Assembly: GCF_020524885.1 (NCBI RefSeq)
Contig: NZ_JAIVKJ010000002.1
Span: forward strand, 930,001-994,000
Length of the DNA stretch: 64,000 bases
Source: Microbulbifer elongatus
Lineage (GTDB): Bacteria; Pseudomonadota; Gammaproteobacteria; Pseudomonadales; Cellvibrionaceae
Direction of reading: 5' to 3'
Shown: piece by piece, positions 50,924-60,632 of the stretch
Numbering within the stretch: position 1 is the first letter of the stretch
How the letters are laid out: each line of letters opens with the position of its first letter
Position numbers and translations under genes: made by a program
The notes under the pieces: model-generated
The model's database searches: none
Seen by the model: only the letters and a program-made list of their open reading frames with translations
What the model was told of the DNA's origin: nothing

Positions 50924-53131
50924 ATGAAGCGTTTTACCCTGTCCCTGTTTGCCGCCACTTTCGCGGGATTTTGCTCTGCCGAGCAGCTCACAATCGAGCG
51001 AATATTCTCCGATCCCGCGCTGAGCGGCACAAGCCCGCGTGCACTGCAGTATTCCCCGGATGGTAGCCGGGTCACGTTTCTCAAGGGGCGTGAAGAGGAT
51101 TACAACCGCTACGACCTGTGGGAGTACCGCCTTAAGGACGGCGAGACCCGCATGCTGGTGAACTCTGACAAGCTGCACTCCGGCGAGGAAGTTCTCTCCG
51201 ACGAAGAGAAGGCTCGCCGTGAGCGCCAGCGGATTTTCGGCAGCGGCATTATGGAGTACAGCTGGTCGAAAGACGGCAAGTCCCTGCTGTTTCCACTCGC
51301 CGGCGATGTGTTCTACTACCGACTCGAAAACGGCAAATCGAAGCGTCTGACCGAAACCGAAGCCTTTGAAACCGATGTGCGCGTTTCTCCCCAGGGGAAT
51401 TTTGTTTCCTTCATTCGCGACCAGAACATTTATGTCGTGGACCTGGATTCCGGAAAGGAGCGACAGCTCACTACCGATGGCAAGGGCGCAATCAAAAACG
51501 GTATGGCCGAGTTTGTCGCCCAGGAAGAAATGGATCGCATGACCGGTTACTGGTGGTCGCCGGATGAAAAGCGTATCGCCTACCTGCAAGTCGATGAGAG
51601 TCCGGTAGACGAAGTCACCCGCAGTGAGATCTACGCTGACCGCATCGATATGATTAAACAGCGTTACCCTGCTGCCGGTCGTCCCAATGTCAAAATCAAA
51701 CTCGGGGTGCTGGATCTCGACAGCGGTAATACCCAGTGGCTGGATCTGGGGAAAAATGAAGATATCTATATCCCGCGGGTCAAGTGGGCGCGTGACAACC
51801 TTCTGTCCTATCAATGGCAGAACCGCAGCCAGAACAAACTGGAGCTGCGGCTTGTGGATATCCCCAGCGGAAAAACCCGCAACGCACTGGTGGAAACCAG
51901 TGATACCTGGGTGAACCTGTTCCACGACCTGCGTTTCCTGAAAGGCAGCGATCGCTTTATCTGGGCTTCGGAGAAGGATGGTTTCAAACACCTCTACTTG
52001 TACGACTTCTCCGGCAAACAACTGGCGCAGTTGACCAGTGGTGACTGGGCCATTGATGAGCTGGAGGCACTGGATGAGAAATCCGGTAAGATCTATTTCT
52101 CTGGGCGCAAGGACACCCCGCTAGAGCGCCACCTGTACGTGACCGACCTGGAAGGTAGCGGCAAGGTTGAAAAGATCTCCTCCCGCGCGGGCATGCACAG
52201 CATCGAGTTTGCCGACGATGCCTCTGGCTATATCGATACCTATTCCAATCCCACCACCCCGGCCCAGGTCAGCCTGCACGGTATTGATGGCAAGCGCGTG
52301 ACCTGGTTGCAGGAAAACAAGGTAGAAAAAGGTCACCCGCTGTATCCGTTCATGAGTGACTGGATTAAGCCGGAATTTGGGGAGATCCAGGCACCGGAAG
52401 GACATACGCTTTACTACCGGATGTACAAACCGGCGGGCTTTGATCCCAAAAAATCCTACCCGACCATGGTCTTCCTCTACGGCGGGCCCCACGCGCAGCT
52501 GGTCACCAACAGCTGGGATAGACCCTTCAACCAGTTTATGGCCCAACAGGGGTATGTCGTATTCACTCTGGATAATCGCGGCTCCGCCAATCGCGGCAAA
52601 AAATTTGAAGACCCCATCTTCAAGAAAATGGGCAGCGTGGAAGTGGACGACCAGGTTACGGGAGTGAAGTTCCTGCGCACCCTGCCGTTCGTGGACCCCG
52701 AGCGCATCGGTGTGTATGGCCATAGCTACGGCGGCTACATGGCGCTGATGACCATGTTCAAAGCCGGGGATTACTTCAAGGCCGGTATTTCCGGTGCGCC
52801 GGTAACCGACTGGGGCCTGTACGACACCCATTACACCGAGCGCTACATGGGCAACCCGAATACAGTGCCGGAAGCGTACGAGGCATCCTCGGTGTTCCCC
52901 CACGCCAAAGACCTGAAAGGTCCGTTGCTGATTTACCATGGCATGGCGGACGACAATGTGTTGTTTACCAATACCACCAAGTTGATCAAGCAGCTGCAGG
53001 ACAACGGCCAGCAGTTTGAGTTGATGACCTATCCGGGTAAAAAGCACAGCCTGCGGGGCAAGGAAACCCGCAAGCACTGGTATCAGATGATGAAGGACTT
53101 TTTCGATCGTACCTTGAAAGCATCGGATTAG
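50924..53131 (+). CDS. Dipeptidyl-peptidase IV-like S9 peptidase
   Basis: 735 residues with signal peptide MKRFTLSLFAATFAGFCSA. N-terminal eight-bladed propeller (ALQYSPDGSRVTFLKGREEDYNRYDLW, WWSPDEKRIAYLQVDESPVDEV with the DPP-type Glu region) and C-terminal alpha/beta hydrolase with Ser in GHSYGGYMALM (~601), Asp in HGMADDNVLF and His in KKHSLRG. Cleaves X-Pro/Ala dipeptides from N-termini in the periplasm. A terminator follows. It stands alone upstream of the siderophore receptor. Confidence 0.94.
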   Translation: MKRFTLSLFAATFAGFCSAEQLTIERIFSDPALSGTSPRALQYSPDGSRVTFLKGREEDYNRYDLWEYRLKDGETRMLVNSDKLHSGEEVLSDEEKARRERQRIFGSGIMEYSWSKDGKSLLFPLAGDVFYYRLENGKSKRLTETEAFETDVRVSPQGNFVSFIRDQNIYVVDLDSGKERQLTTDGKGAIKNGMAEFVAQEEMDRMTGYWWSPDEKRIAYLQVDESPVDEVTRSEIYADRIDMIKQRYPAAGRPNVKIKLGVLDLDSGNTQWLDLGKNEDIYIPRVKWARDNLLSYQWQNRSQNKLELRLVDIPSGKTRNALVETSDTWVNLFHDLRFLKGSDRFIWASEKDGFKHLYLYDFSGKQLAQLTSGDWAIDELEALDEKSGKIYFSGRKDTPLERHLYVTDLEGSGKVEKISSRAGMHSIEFADDASGYIDTYSNPTTPAQVSLHGIDGKRVTWLQENKVEKGHPLYPFMSDWIKPEFGEIQAPEGHTLYYRMYKPAGFDPKKSYPTMVFLYGGPHAQLVTNSWDRPFNQFMAQQGYVVFTLDNRGSANRGKKFEDPIFKKMGSVEVDDQVTGVKFLRTLPFVDPERIGVYGHSYGGYMALMTMFKAGDYFKAGISGAPVTDWGLYDTHYTERYMGNPNTVPEAYEASSVFPHAKDLKGPLLIYHGMADDNVLFTNTTKLIKQLQDNGQQFELMTYPGKKHSLRGKETRKHWYQMMKDFFDRTLKASD

Positions 53132-53151
53132 GATTGAAGAGACCAGCTAGA

Positions 53152-53180
53152 AAGGGCTTCCTCGGGAAGCCCTTTTTTAT
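53152..53180 (+). terminator. Terminator of the peptidase gene
   Basis: AAGGGCTTCC-tcg-GGAAGCCCTT followed by further T residues, 21 bases past the stop codon. Confidence 0.88.
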
Positions 53181-53205
53181 TGCCTGCAGAAAGGGATTGC
53201 GCTCA

Positions 53206-53240
53206 TGCTAATCTAAATGAGAATCTGTTGCATTATCGAT
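53206..53240. promoter_or_regulatory. Possible Fur-binding region
   Basis: The stretch TAATCTAAATGAGAATCTG followed by TTGCATTATC contains AATGAGAAT and CATTATC elements recalling Fur half-sites, 55-90 bases upstream of the TonB siderophore receptor. It is not a full 19-bp consensus. Confidence 0.35.
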
Positions 53241-53295
53241 AGTAGGTGGTTACACTCCGCTGCAAATTAAAGGGGTAATTCCTGGGGACTCGATT

Positions 53296-55422
53296 ATGCA
53301 ATCCAATCTGTTTGCCAGCTCTGTGCTGGCCGTCGCGCTTGCCGCGGCCAATACCGTCATCGCCGCTGAGGCCAAAAAATCTGACAAGCTTGCCAGTGTT
53401 GAGAATGTCGAGGTGGTCGGCGAGCAGGTGGACTCCTACCTGCTGGAAGACCTGGACACGGCTACCGGCCTGGGGCTTTCCATCATGGAAACCCCGCAAT
53501 CTGTTTCCGCTATCGGCAGCACCCAGCTGCAGGATTTCAACATGTACAACCTGAACGATGCGCTGCTGGCAGTGCCCGGGATTCAGGTAGAGAGCGTGGA
53601 AACCGACCGTACTTACTACTCTTCACGCGGCTTCGATGTGAGCAACTTCCAGGTCGACGGCGTGGGCCTGCCGGCTACCTATGGCAACCGCAATGGCAAG
53701 ACCGACACCTCTATTTACGAGCGTATCGAGGTTGTACGCGGTGCCAACGGTCTGATGAGCGGCGCGGGCAACCCGTCTGCGACCGTCAACATGGTGCGCA
53801 AGCGACCTACGGAAGATTTGCAGATGTCCTTCAGCGCCATCGCCGGCTCTTGGGATAACCTGCGCGTGGAAAGTGATATCTCCGGTACCTTGACCGATGG
53901 CCTGCGCGGTCGTCTGGTGATGACCAAGGAAGAGGGCGAGTCTTATCTCGACTTTTATGCCATGGACAAATCCGTCGTCTACGGTGCACTGGAGAAAGAT
54001 CTGGGTGAATCGACGTTGCTGACCCTGGGGGCCAGTTACCACAGTAGCCTTGCGGACAGCCCAATGTGGGGCGCCTTGCCGCTGGTATACAGCGATGGTT
54101 CCGCCACCGACTATGACGTATCGGCTTCTACCTCTGCCGAGTGGGCCTATTGGGACAATATCGAGAAGGAAGTCTTTGCCGAGCTCAAGCACGAGTTCGC
54201 CAATGGCTGGGAGCTCAAGGGCTATTACAGCACCGCGGATATCGAGGGCGACAGCAACCTGCTGTACATGTACAGCCTGCCGGACGCCGAGACCGAAGAA
54301 GGCCTAATCGGCTACGCCAGTGAGTACACCCTGGACGCGGAACAGGATGTTTTTGACCTGCGCTTATCCGGTACCTATAGCTTGCTGGGTCGCGAGCACG
54401 ACCTGCTGTTTGGTTACAACTGGTCCGAAGGCACCACAGCGGAAACCTCATTGTACGACTACACCAATGGCTTCCCGTGGATTGGTGACTTCACCGAGTG
54501 GCAGGGCCAGACGCCGGTGGTTCCGGTCTATACCGACGGCCTGACCGGCAGTGATTTCAATGACGAGCAGAGCGCCGTGTTCGCCGCGACCCGTTTCCAT
54601 GTTACCGATAGCCTGAGCCTGGTCGGTGGCGCGCGCGTAGTGAACTGGAAAGCCGAAGGCGAAGGGTACGGCACCAGCAAAGTTACCGAAGTCGATGGCA
54701 AGGTGCTGCCCTATGCCGGCGTTGTTTACCGGGCTACCGACAACTACTCCCTGTATGCCAGCCACACCGAAACCTTCCGCGCCCAGGATGATATCGCCGA
54801 GGACCTCAGTTTTATCGACCCCACCGAAGGCGTGAATGACGAAGTGGGTGTGAAGGGCCAGTTCCTCGACGGCAAGCTGATGGCAACCCTGGCCTACTAC
54901 CAGACCCAGCAGAACAATGTGGCGGAATTTGCAGGGCAGATGCCGGACCCGATCAACGACCAGGTCATGATCGATTTTTACGAGGGTCGCGATTACGAAA
55001 GCGATGGCTTTGACCTCACGGTGAGTGGCCAGCCTGTCGATGGCCTGAACTTGGAGTTCAGCTACGCCAAGGTGAATATCGACAATAAGGCGGGCAATGG
55101 CCTGAACCGCGACTTTATTCCGGCCCAGACTGTGCGCCTGTACGCCAGCTATCGTCCGGCCATGCTGGACCGGCTGAAGGTGGGCGGTGGCCTCAATTGG
55201 CAGGACGACATTTCCCGCACCCATGCGGCAGGGCACCTGATCAAGCAGGAGGCCTATGCCACCTTGCAACTGTTTGCCAACTACAAGGTGACCGAGCAGC
55301 TGAGCGTCTCACTCAATGGTGAAAACCTCACCGACGAGAAATACATCAGCAGCCTGTACTGGGATCAGGGCTTTTACGCAGCACCGCGCAACATTAGCGC
55401 ATCGGTGAACTGGCGCTACTGA
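53296..55422 (+). CDS. TonB-dependent siderophore receptor
   Basis: 708 residues with signal peptide MQSNLFASSVLAVALAAANTVIAAEA. Plug domain: GLGLSIMETPQSVSAIGSTQLQDFNMYNLNDALLAVPGIQVESVETDRTYYSSRGFDVSNFQVDGVGLP, ERIEVVRGANGLMSGAGNPSATVNMVRKRP. Beta-barrel with YSLYASHTETF and C-terminal LTDEKYISSLYWDQGFYAAPRNISASVNWRY. FpvA/FecA/FhuE-like ferric-siderophore type. No N-terminal FecR-signalling domain is seen. The PepSY gene 87 bases downstream is the probable partner. Confidence 0.94.
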   Translation: MQSNLFASSVLAVALAAANTVIAAEAKKSDKLASVENVEVVGEQVDSYLLEDLDTATGLGLSIMETPQSVSAIGSTQLQDFNMYNLNDALLAVPGIQVESVETDRTYYSSRGFDVSNFQVDGVGLPATYGNRNGKTDTSIYERIEVVRGANGLMSGAGNPSATVNMVRKRPTEDLQMSFSAIAGSWDNLRVESDISGTLTDGLRGRLVMTKEEGESYLDFYAMDKSVVYGALEKDLGESTLLTLGASYHSSLADSPMWGALPLVYSDGSATDYDVSASTSAEWAYWDNIEKEVFAELKHEFANGWELKGYYSTADIEGDSNLLYMYSLPDAETEEGLIGYASEYTLDAEQDVFDLRLSGTYSLLGREHDLLFGYNWSEGTTAETSLYDYTNGFPWIGDFTEWQGQTPVVPVYTDGLTGSDFNDEQSAVFAATRFHVTDSLSLVGGARVVNWKAEGEGYGTSKVTEVDGKVLPYAGVVYRATDNYSLYASHTETFRAQDDIAEDLSFIDPTEGVNDEVGVKGQFLDGKLMATLAYYQTQQNNVAEFAGQMPDPINDQVMIDFYEGRDYESDGFDLTVSGQPVDGLNLEFSYAKVNIDNKAGNGLNRDFIPAQTVRLYASYRPAMLDRLKVGGGLNWQDDISRTHAAGHLIKQEAYATLQLFANYKVTEQLSVSLNGENLTDEKYISSLYWDQGFYAAPRNISASVNWRY

Positions 55423-55509
55423 TCTGCGCGGAGGTTGAGGGAATTTCCTGGGGCGGCGGGCCTGTTCACCGTCGTCCCGTTTGTGCATTTAAGTACCGTG
55501 TAAAAAATC

Positions 55510-56649
55510 ATGAATAAAACCCTGTTCAAACTGCACAGCTGGATGGCGCTGGCCGCGTTTGTACCGCTGCTGGTGATCTGTGTTACCGGCAGTATCCTGG
55601 TGTTCAAACACGAGATTGACGCCGCGCTGCTCGCGGACAAGGTGCGTGTGGATTCCGCCGGGCGCGAGCGCCTCAGCCTGGATACGCTTGAAGCCTCCGT
55701 GCAAAGCAACTTCCCCAACTACGAGGTAGTGGGCTGGGCGCTGTTTCAGGACAAAGACCGTGCGGACCTGGTGTACACCATGCAGCACGGTACCGACGAG
55801 TGGACCTATGCCCTGGTGGACCAGTACACCGGCGAGCCATTACGCCCACCCATGGGGCTGACTCACCACCTGACCGACTGGCTACTGGATCTGCACTTTA
55901 CCCTGCTGCTGGGGGACTGGGGCATGCTGGTTACCAGTGTCTTCTCCATCCTGCTGTGCCTGCTGGGCGTTACCGGATTTATTCTGTACCGCAAATTCTG
56001 GAAGAGCTTTTTCACCCTGCGCTGGAATGCGCGGATGATCGTGTACTTCTCCGACCTGCATAAAATGACCGGCATCATCGGCGCGCCTATCCTGCTGATA
56101 CTCGGCTTTACCGGAGCCTGGTGGAACATCACCCACTTCGCCCACGAGTGGGAGGAGCACGCGGATGGCCATGCGCACTACAAGATGGCCGAGCGCCTTT
56201 ACAGCGATGACCTCTCCCTGCAGGGACTGATGGACGATACCGGCAACCGCATCCACAACTTCGAGACCACCTACATTTCCTTCCCGTGGGAGCCCGGCGC
56301 CAACTTTACCTTTTGGGGCGATGTGCACACGGGCAATCCGTTGGTCAGTGAGTACGCCAGCAACGTTACCTACAACGCCCAAAGCGGTGAGCATATGCTC
56401 AGCTACGATATCCGCGATGCCGATCTGGGCGCGGTCATTGTCGACAGCTACCGCCGCCTGCATTTCGGCAACTTTGCCGGCCTGGTGAGCAAGGTTCTCT
56501 GGTGTGTGATTGGCTTGTCACCGCTGCTGCTGTCGATTACTGGTGTATATATCTGGTACCAGCGCCGCGAGAAGCGCCGCAATGCGCGCCACAAGAGGAA
56601 AGAGAAGCGTCGCGCCAAAGCCGCGGAGCTGGCAGGGGCCACCACCTGA
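55510..56649 (+). CDS. PepSY-associated transmembrane protein
   Basis: 379 residues. First helix FKLHSWMALAAFVPLLVICVTGSILVF with the HxW motif of PepSY_TM proteins, a periplasmic PepSY-like domain (SVQSNFPNYEVVGWALFQDK), helices near 135-160, 185-205 and 320-350, and a basic tail (RREKRRNARHKRKEKRRAKAAEL). Iron-uptake partner of the preceding receptor. Terminated by a strong hairpin 20 bases downstream. Confidence 0.87.
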   Translation: MNKTLFKLHSWMALAAFVPLLVICVTGSILVFKHEIDAALLADKVRVDSAGRERLSLDTLEASVQSNFPNYEVVGWALFQDKDRADLVYTMQHGTDEWTYALVDQYTGEPLRPPMGLTHHLTDWLLDLHFTLLLGDWGMLVTSVFSILLCLLGVTGFILYRKFWKSFFTLRWNARMIVYFSDLHKMTGIIGAPILLILGFTGAWWNITHFAHEWEEHADGHAHYKMAERLYSDDLSLQGLMDDTGNRIHNFETTYISFPWEPGANFTFWGDVHTGNPLVSEYASNVTYNAQSGEHMLSYDIRDADLGAVIVDSYRRLHFGNFAGLVSKVLWCVIGLSPLLLSITGVYIWYQRREKRRNARHKRKEKRRAKAAELAGATT

Positions 56650-56670
56650 ACTGCTGCCACAGATCCACAG

Positions 56671-56694
56671 AGCCGGGCGTGTCCCGGCTTTTTT
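56671..56694 (+). terminator. Terminator after the PepSY gene
   Basis: AGCCGGG-cgtgt-CCCGGCT followed by five further T. Confidence 0.88.
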
Positions 56695-56788
56695 GTGCCT
56701 GTTTCCTCCTTGTGGGGCTTTTGCTACTATCGTTTGGCCTTACCAAAAATAATTTTCTGCCTGACAGAATCCCATAGCGAGTCCCCGT

Positions 56789-57985
56789 ATGAACGTCTCT
56801 CGTCACCCGATCCGTCGCCTGCTAGCCTGCGCAGTGATGGCGCTGGCTGCCTCTGGCTGCAATGCCAAGTCGGGCCCGCTCGACCTGCTGCAACCGGCCA
56901 GCACCATGGAAGAATACCGGGCCATGTCAGAGCAGCTCTTCCGTATCGATCAGGCCGCGATCGAGGCCGAGGCAAAAGCTGCCGGTCTGGACAAGGCGCC
57001 CAAGCCCAAAAAAGCCAAGCGTTTTGGGTTTGATGCGAGAAAGGCAACCACGGATAGCGAATTCATCGCCACCGCACAGGGGCGCCAGGTCGCGGAAAAC
57101 GTGCTGAGCTTCCAGACACCATCCGGCGGCTGGTCCAAGCGCACCGATATGGGGGTGCCCCGGCAAAAGGGACACCAGTTCGGCGTCGAGAAAAATTACA
57201 TTCCCACCTTCGACAACCTCGCCACCAGTACCCAGTTCTGGGTGATGGTGAATGCCTGCAACAGCCTGAAAGAAGCACGCTACTGCGATTCCGCCGCGCG
57301 CGCGCTCAAGTACATCCTGATTGCCCAGTATCCCAATGGCGGCTGGCCGCAGACGTTTCCACTGCGGGGCAAGTACCACGATTACATCACCTACAATGAC
57401 ACCGCCATTACCAGCCTGCTGACGATTGTCGCCGCCGCGGCCAATGGTGATCCGCGCCTGGAATTTATTCCGGGTGCATTGCGTGCGCTCGCGCAGAACA
57501 GCCTGCAGCGGGCACTGAATATGGTGGTAGCCACCCAGGTAAAGGTAAACGGTGAGCCGACCATCTGGGGGGCTCAGCACCATGTGAAGAGCTTCGAGCC
57601 CACTGCCGCCCGCGCCTTTGAGCCGGTGGCCCTGGCCACCAGTGAAAGTGCCGACCTGGTGCTGTTCCTGATGACACTGGAGCAGCCACCGGAACACGTT
57701 CAACATTCGATCGAAAGCGCCAGCGCCTGGTTTGAGAGGCACCGCATCAATGGTCTGAAGTACCGCCGCGACGGTTCCCTGCCTTCACTGATACCGGAAG
57801 AAAATGCCGATCCACTGTGGGCACGCTTTTACGATATTCACAGCGACCGCCCGATTTTCGGTGATCGCGATGGCAAGGTGTATTTTGATGTGGATAAAGT
57901 GTCGGCAGAGCGTCGCCAGGGGTACGCCTGGTATACCGAGCAACCTCATAAAGTGCTCAAGCAATACGCCAGATGGAAGCAGTAA
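56789..57985 (+). CDS. Pectate lyase, PL10-type
   Basis: 398 residues. Lipoprotein-like signal MNVSRHPIRRLLACAVMALAASGC (lipobox AASGC). PL10 (PelA) motifs: NVLSFQTPSGGWSKRTDMG, FDNLATSTQFWVM, AQYPNGGWPQTFPL, KYHDYITYNDTAI, NGEPTIWGAQHHVKSFEPTAARAFEP, and WARFYDIHSDRPIFGDRDGKVYFDVDKVSAERRQGYAWY. Cleaves polygalacturonate by beta-elimination. Outer-membrane or periplasm-facing placement is inferred from the lipobox. No pectin-uptake genes adjacent. Confidence 0.9.
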   Translation: MNVSRHPIRRLLACAVMALAASGCNAKSGPLDLLQPASTMEEYRAMSEQLFRIDQAAIEAEAKAAGLDKAPKPKKAKRFGFDARKATTDSEFIATAQGRQVAENVLSFQTPSGGWSKRTDMGVPRQKGHQFGVEKNYIPTFDNLATSTQFWVMVNACNSLKEARYCDSAARALKYILIAQYPNGGWPQTFPLRGKYHDYITYNDTAITSLLTIVAAAANGDPRLEFIPGALRALAQNSLQRALNMVVATQVKVNGEPTIWGAQHHVKSFEPTAARAFEPVALATSESADLVLFLMTLEQPPEHVQHSIESASAWFERHRINGLKYRRDGSLPSLIPEENADPLWARFYDIHSDRPIFGDRDGKVYFDVDKVSAERRQGYAWYTEQPHKVLKQYARWKQ

Positions 57986-58022
57986 CAAACCCATCTTGTA
58001 GGAGCCTGCCTGCAGGCGAACC

Positions 58023-58059
58023 AAAAGCCCCGGATGATTCTCCGGGGCTTTTCTTTTTC
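58023..58059. terminator. Bidirectional terminator between pectate lyase and cydB
   Basis: AAAAGCCCCGG-atgattct-CCGGGGCTTTT followed by CTTTTT on the plus strand; on the minus strand it is followed by TTTTGG. It serves both converging transcripts. Confidence 0.85.
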
Positions 58060-58085
58060 CTATGTCAGCCTTCAAACGCGAATGG

Positions 58086-59105
58086 CTAGTGATAGTGCAG
58101 GTCCGTCGCCTTGCCGTGGAAAACCCGGTAAGAAAAGAAGGTGTACATCAGAATCACCGGCACCACGATCACCGCCCCCACCAGAATAAACTGTAGTGAC
58201 TCCCGCGCACTGGCCGCTTCCCATATATTCATCTGGCCAGGGACAATATCCGGAAAGAAGCTGAAGCCGAGCCCGCTGAAGCACAGCACAAATATTCCTA
58301 CCACCAGTGCAAATGGCAGTGCACTGTGGCGATCTGCTGTCTTGGGTAAGCGGCGCAGCAGCAGATCATTGGTGATAAAGCCGATAAAGCACAGTGTGGG
58401 AATTAACAGGACAAACATCACCAGGGGGAAGGTAAACCAGCGGTCAAATACCCCGGGGTTTACCAGCGGATTGACCAGGCAAACGGCAACCACTCCGAGC
58501 AGCGATGCGCGGCCGGCTCTTCTGGTCCAGCGCACTGCGCGTGTTTGCAATTTCGCTTCTGTCTTCAGTACCAGCCAGGCAGCGCCGATATAGCAATAGG
58601 CCGCCGTCACCCCGAATGCGCTGAGGCCACAGAACAATATAGCGGACAGGCTCTGGTCAAACCCCATTACATACTGCCCGAGCATATAGCCCTGGGTCAG
58701 TGTAGTGATCAGAGAGCCAATCTTGAAGGTGCGGTCCCACGCGAGTTTGTGATCCACCGCTGCCTTGGCGCGGAAGTCAAACGCCACTCCCCGCATGATG
58801 AGCCCGATCAGCATAATTGCCACGGGAATATACAGCTGCATCAGGATCAGGCTATGGGCGGCAGGAAAGGCGATCAACAGCAGGCCCACTGCCAAAACCA
58901 GCCAGGTTTCATTGGCGTCCCAGAAGGGGCCGATAGACGCGATCATGGTATCCCGTTGTCGCTCGTCTTCTTCACCCATGGGGAGAAGAATCCCCACACC
59001 CAGGTCGTAGCCATCGAGAATCGCGTAGGCCAGTACCGCGAGGCCCATGAGGCCGATAAAGACTACCGGTAGCCAGTCGCCGCTGTGGTTGATGACTTCG
59101 TTCAT
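58086..59105 (-). CDS. cydB: Cytochrome bd-type quinol oxidase subunit II
   Basis: 339 residues, about eight to nine membrane helices. CydB/CioB signature: VLAYAILDGYDLGVGILLPM, IGPFWDANETWLVLAVGLLLIAFPAAHS, GLIMRGVAFDFRAKAAVDHKLAWDRTF. It overlaps the end of subunit I by four bases (ATGA). No CydX is seen downstream. The C-terminus VFHGKATDLHYH is unremarkable. Confidence 0.94.
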   Translation of the reverse strand: MNEVINHSGDWLPVVFIGLMGLAVLAYAILDGYDLGVGILLPMGEEDERQRDTMIASIGPFWDANETWLVLAVGLLLIAFPAAHSLILMQLYIPVAIMLIGLIMRGVAFDFRAKAAVDHKLAWDRTFKIGSLITTLTQGYMLGQYVMGFDQSLSAILFCGLSAFGVTAAYCYIGAAWLVLKTEAKLQTRAVRWTRRAGRASLLGVVAVCLVNPLVNPGVFDRWFTFPLVMFVLLIPTLCFIGFITNDLLLRRLPKTADRHSALPFALVVGIFVLCFSGLGFSFFPDIVPGQMNIWEAASARESLQFILVGAVIVVPVILMYTFFSYRVFHGKATDLHYH

Positions 59106-60496
59106 GCGGCACCTCCGGCGCGGTTAGATGTTTGCGCGGAGTGGGGCAGGTTGGTCAGGCTGCCATCGGCAACGGGTTCCGCGGTTTCAAATTCTTCTAC
59201 ATACACAGACTTGAGAGCCATGCGTTTCAGTGTGTGGATATACGCCCACATCAGGATGACATACACAATCAGGTACAGTGCGAGCGACAGGCCCACATTG
59301 GCGGGTGCCACCGGAGTGACCGCGTCGGCGGTCTTCAGGATGCCGGTTACCAACCAGGGCTGGCGCCCGATTTCGGTGACATACCATCCCGCCAGTGTCG
59401 CCACCCAGCCGGAAAAGGTCATGGCCACCAGTAACTTCAAAAAGGGTTTGGGTAGCGCTTTCCTACGACGCAGCAAGTAGCAACCGGCCCAGGCGGTTGC
59501 GAGCATCAACAGCCCCATACCGACCATGATGCGGAAACCGAAAAACATCGGTTTTACCGGAGGGTGATCGCCTTCAAATTCATTGAGCCCCGGAATTTCC
59601 CCGTCCGCCTTGTGGGTAAGGATCAGGCTGGCCAGCCTTGGAACGCCCACTTCGAAATGGTTGCTTCGGGTTTCTTCGTCCGGGATGGCAAACAGCAGCA
59701 GCGGTGCGCCGTGCTCGGTTTCCCAAACGCCTTCCATGGCGGCAATTTTTTGCGGCTGGTGTTCAAACGTATTGAGTCCGTGCAGGTCGCCGACAAAGGC
59801 CTGTAGCGGCGCGAGCACTGCCGCCAGAATCAGTCCCGTTTTCAGGGCCAGCCTTGGCGCCTGCTTGCCATCGCCTTTCAGAATTCGGTAGGCGGAAAGG
59901 CCGCATACAAAAAATGCCGCGGTGAGTCCTGAGGCCAGTAGCATATGTGCCAGTCGGTAGGGGAAAGAAGGATTGAAGATCACTTCCAGCCAGCTGGTCG
60001 CGTGCACTACACCGTCGCGTATTTCGTAGCCCGTCGGTGTCTGCATCCAGGAGTTCAGTGCAAGTATCCAGAAAGCCGACAGAGTGGTGCCGATGGCCAC
60101 CATCAGTGCGGAGAAAGTATGTACCTTGCTGGGAACGCGCTTGATACCGAACAGCATAATGCCGAGAAAGGTCGCCTCGAGGAAAAACGCCGTCAATACT
60201 TCGTAGCCAAGCAGCGGCCCGGCGATATTACCCACAGTTTCCATATAGCCCGGCCAATTGGTGCCGAACTGAAACGACATGGTGATACCGCTTACCACGC
60301 CCAAGGCAAAGGTCAGCGCGAAAATTTTTACCCAGAAACGGTAAGCGCGCATCCACACCGGGTTATCGGTGAGATCGAAGCGAAGTTTGAAAAAGAACAG
60401 AATCCAGCAGAGCGCGATGGTGATGGTGGGAAAGAGAATGTGAAAGCTGATGTTGGCCGCAAACTGTATGCGCGACAGGATCAGTGTATCCAGCAT
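59102..60496 (-). CDS. cydA: Cytochrome bd-type quinol oxidase subunit I
   Basis: 464 residues from ATG at 60496, after AGAGGTGCCT. LSRIQFAANISFHILFPT gives the haem b595 His19-like ligand, GVVSGITMSFQFGTNWPGYM, and the GRQPWLVTGILKTADAVTP motif. The quinol loop is short (GLNTFEHQPQKIAAMEGVWETE), more like the cyanide-insensitive CioA type than the long E. coli CydA. Terminal oxidase with high oxygen affinity, electron entry from quinol in the inner membrane. Followed by cydB with overlap; a GbsR regulator gene is directly upstream. Confidence 0.94.
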   Translation of the reverse strand: MLDTLILSRIQFAANISFHILFPTITIALCWILFFFKLRFDLTDNPVWMRAYRFWVKIFALTFALGVVSGITMSFQFGTNWPGYMETVGNIAGPLLGYEVLTAFFLEATFLGIMLFGIKRVPSKVHTFSALMVAIGTTLSAFWILALNSWMQTPTGYEIRDGVVHATSWLEVIFNPSFPYRLAHMLLASGLTAAFFVCGLSAYRILKGDGKQAPRLALKTGLILAAVLAPLQAFVGDLHGLNTFEHQPQKIAAMEGVWETEHGAPLLLFAIPDEETRSNHFEVGVPRLASLILTHKADGEIPGLNEFEGDHPPVKPMFFGFRIMVGMGLLMLATAWAGCYLLRRRKALPKPFLKLLVAMTFSGWVATLAGWYVTEIGRQPWLVTGILKTADAVTPVAPANVGLSLALYLIVYVILMWAYIHTLKRMALKSVYVEEFETAEPVADGSLTNLPHSAQTSNRAGGAA

Positions 60497-60632
60497 AGGC
60501 ACCTCTAGAGAGCGCCGCATCCGGAGCGGATGCGGCTAAAACTGCGTGTGACTTGGGCGGGCCGGTGTCACACGACCGGCAAACAAGGAGCGGCGAACGA
60601 GAAACGATGAATGAAGAGTCGAGAGTGGTACT

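Noticed and set aside
53132..53295. Cobalamin riboswitch before the TonB receptor
   Set aside because: The leader is short and lacks the B12-box; a Fur-type iron control fits the siderophore receptor better.
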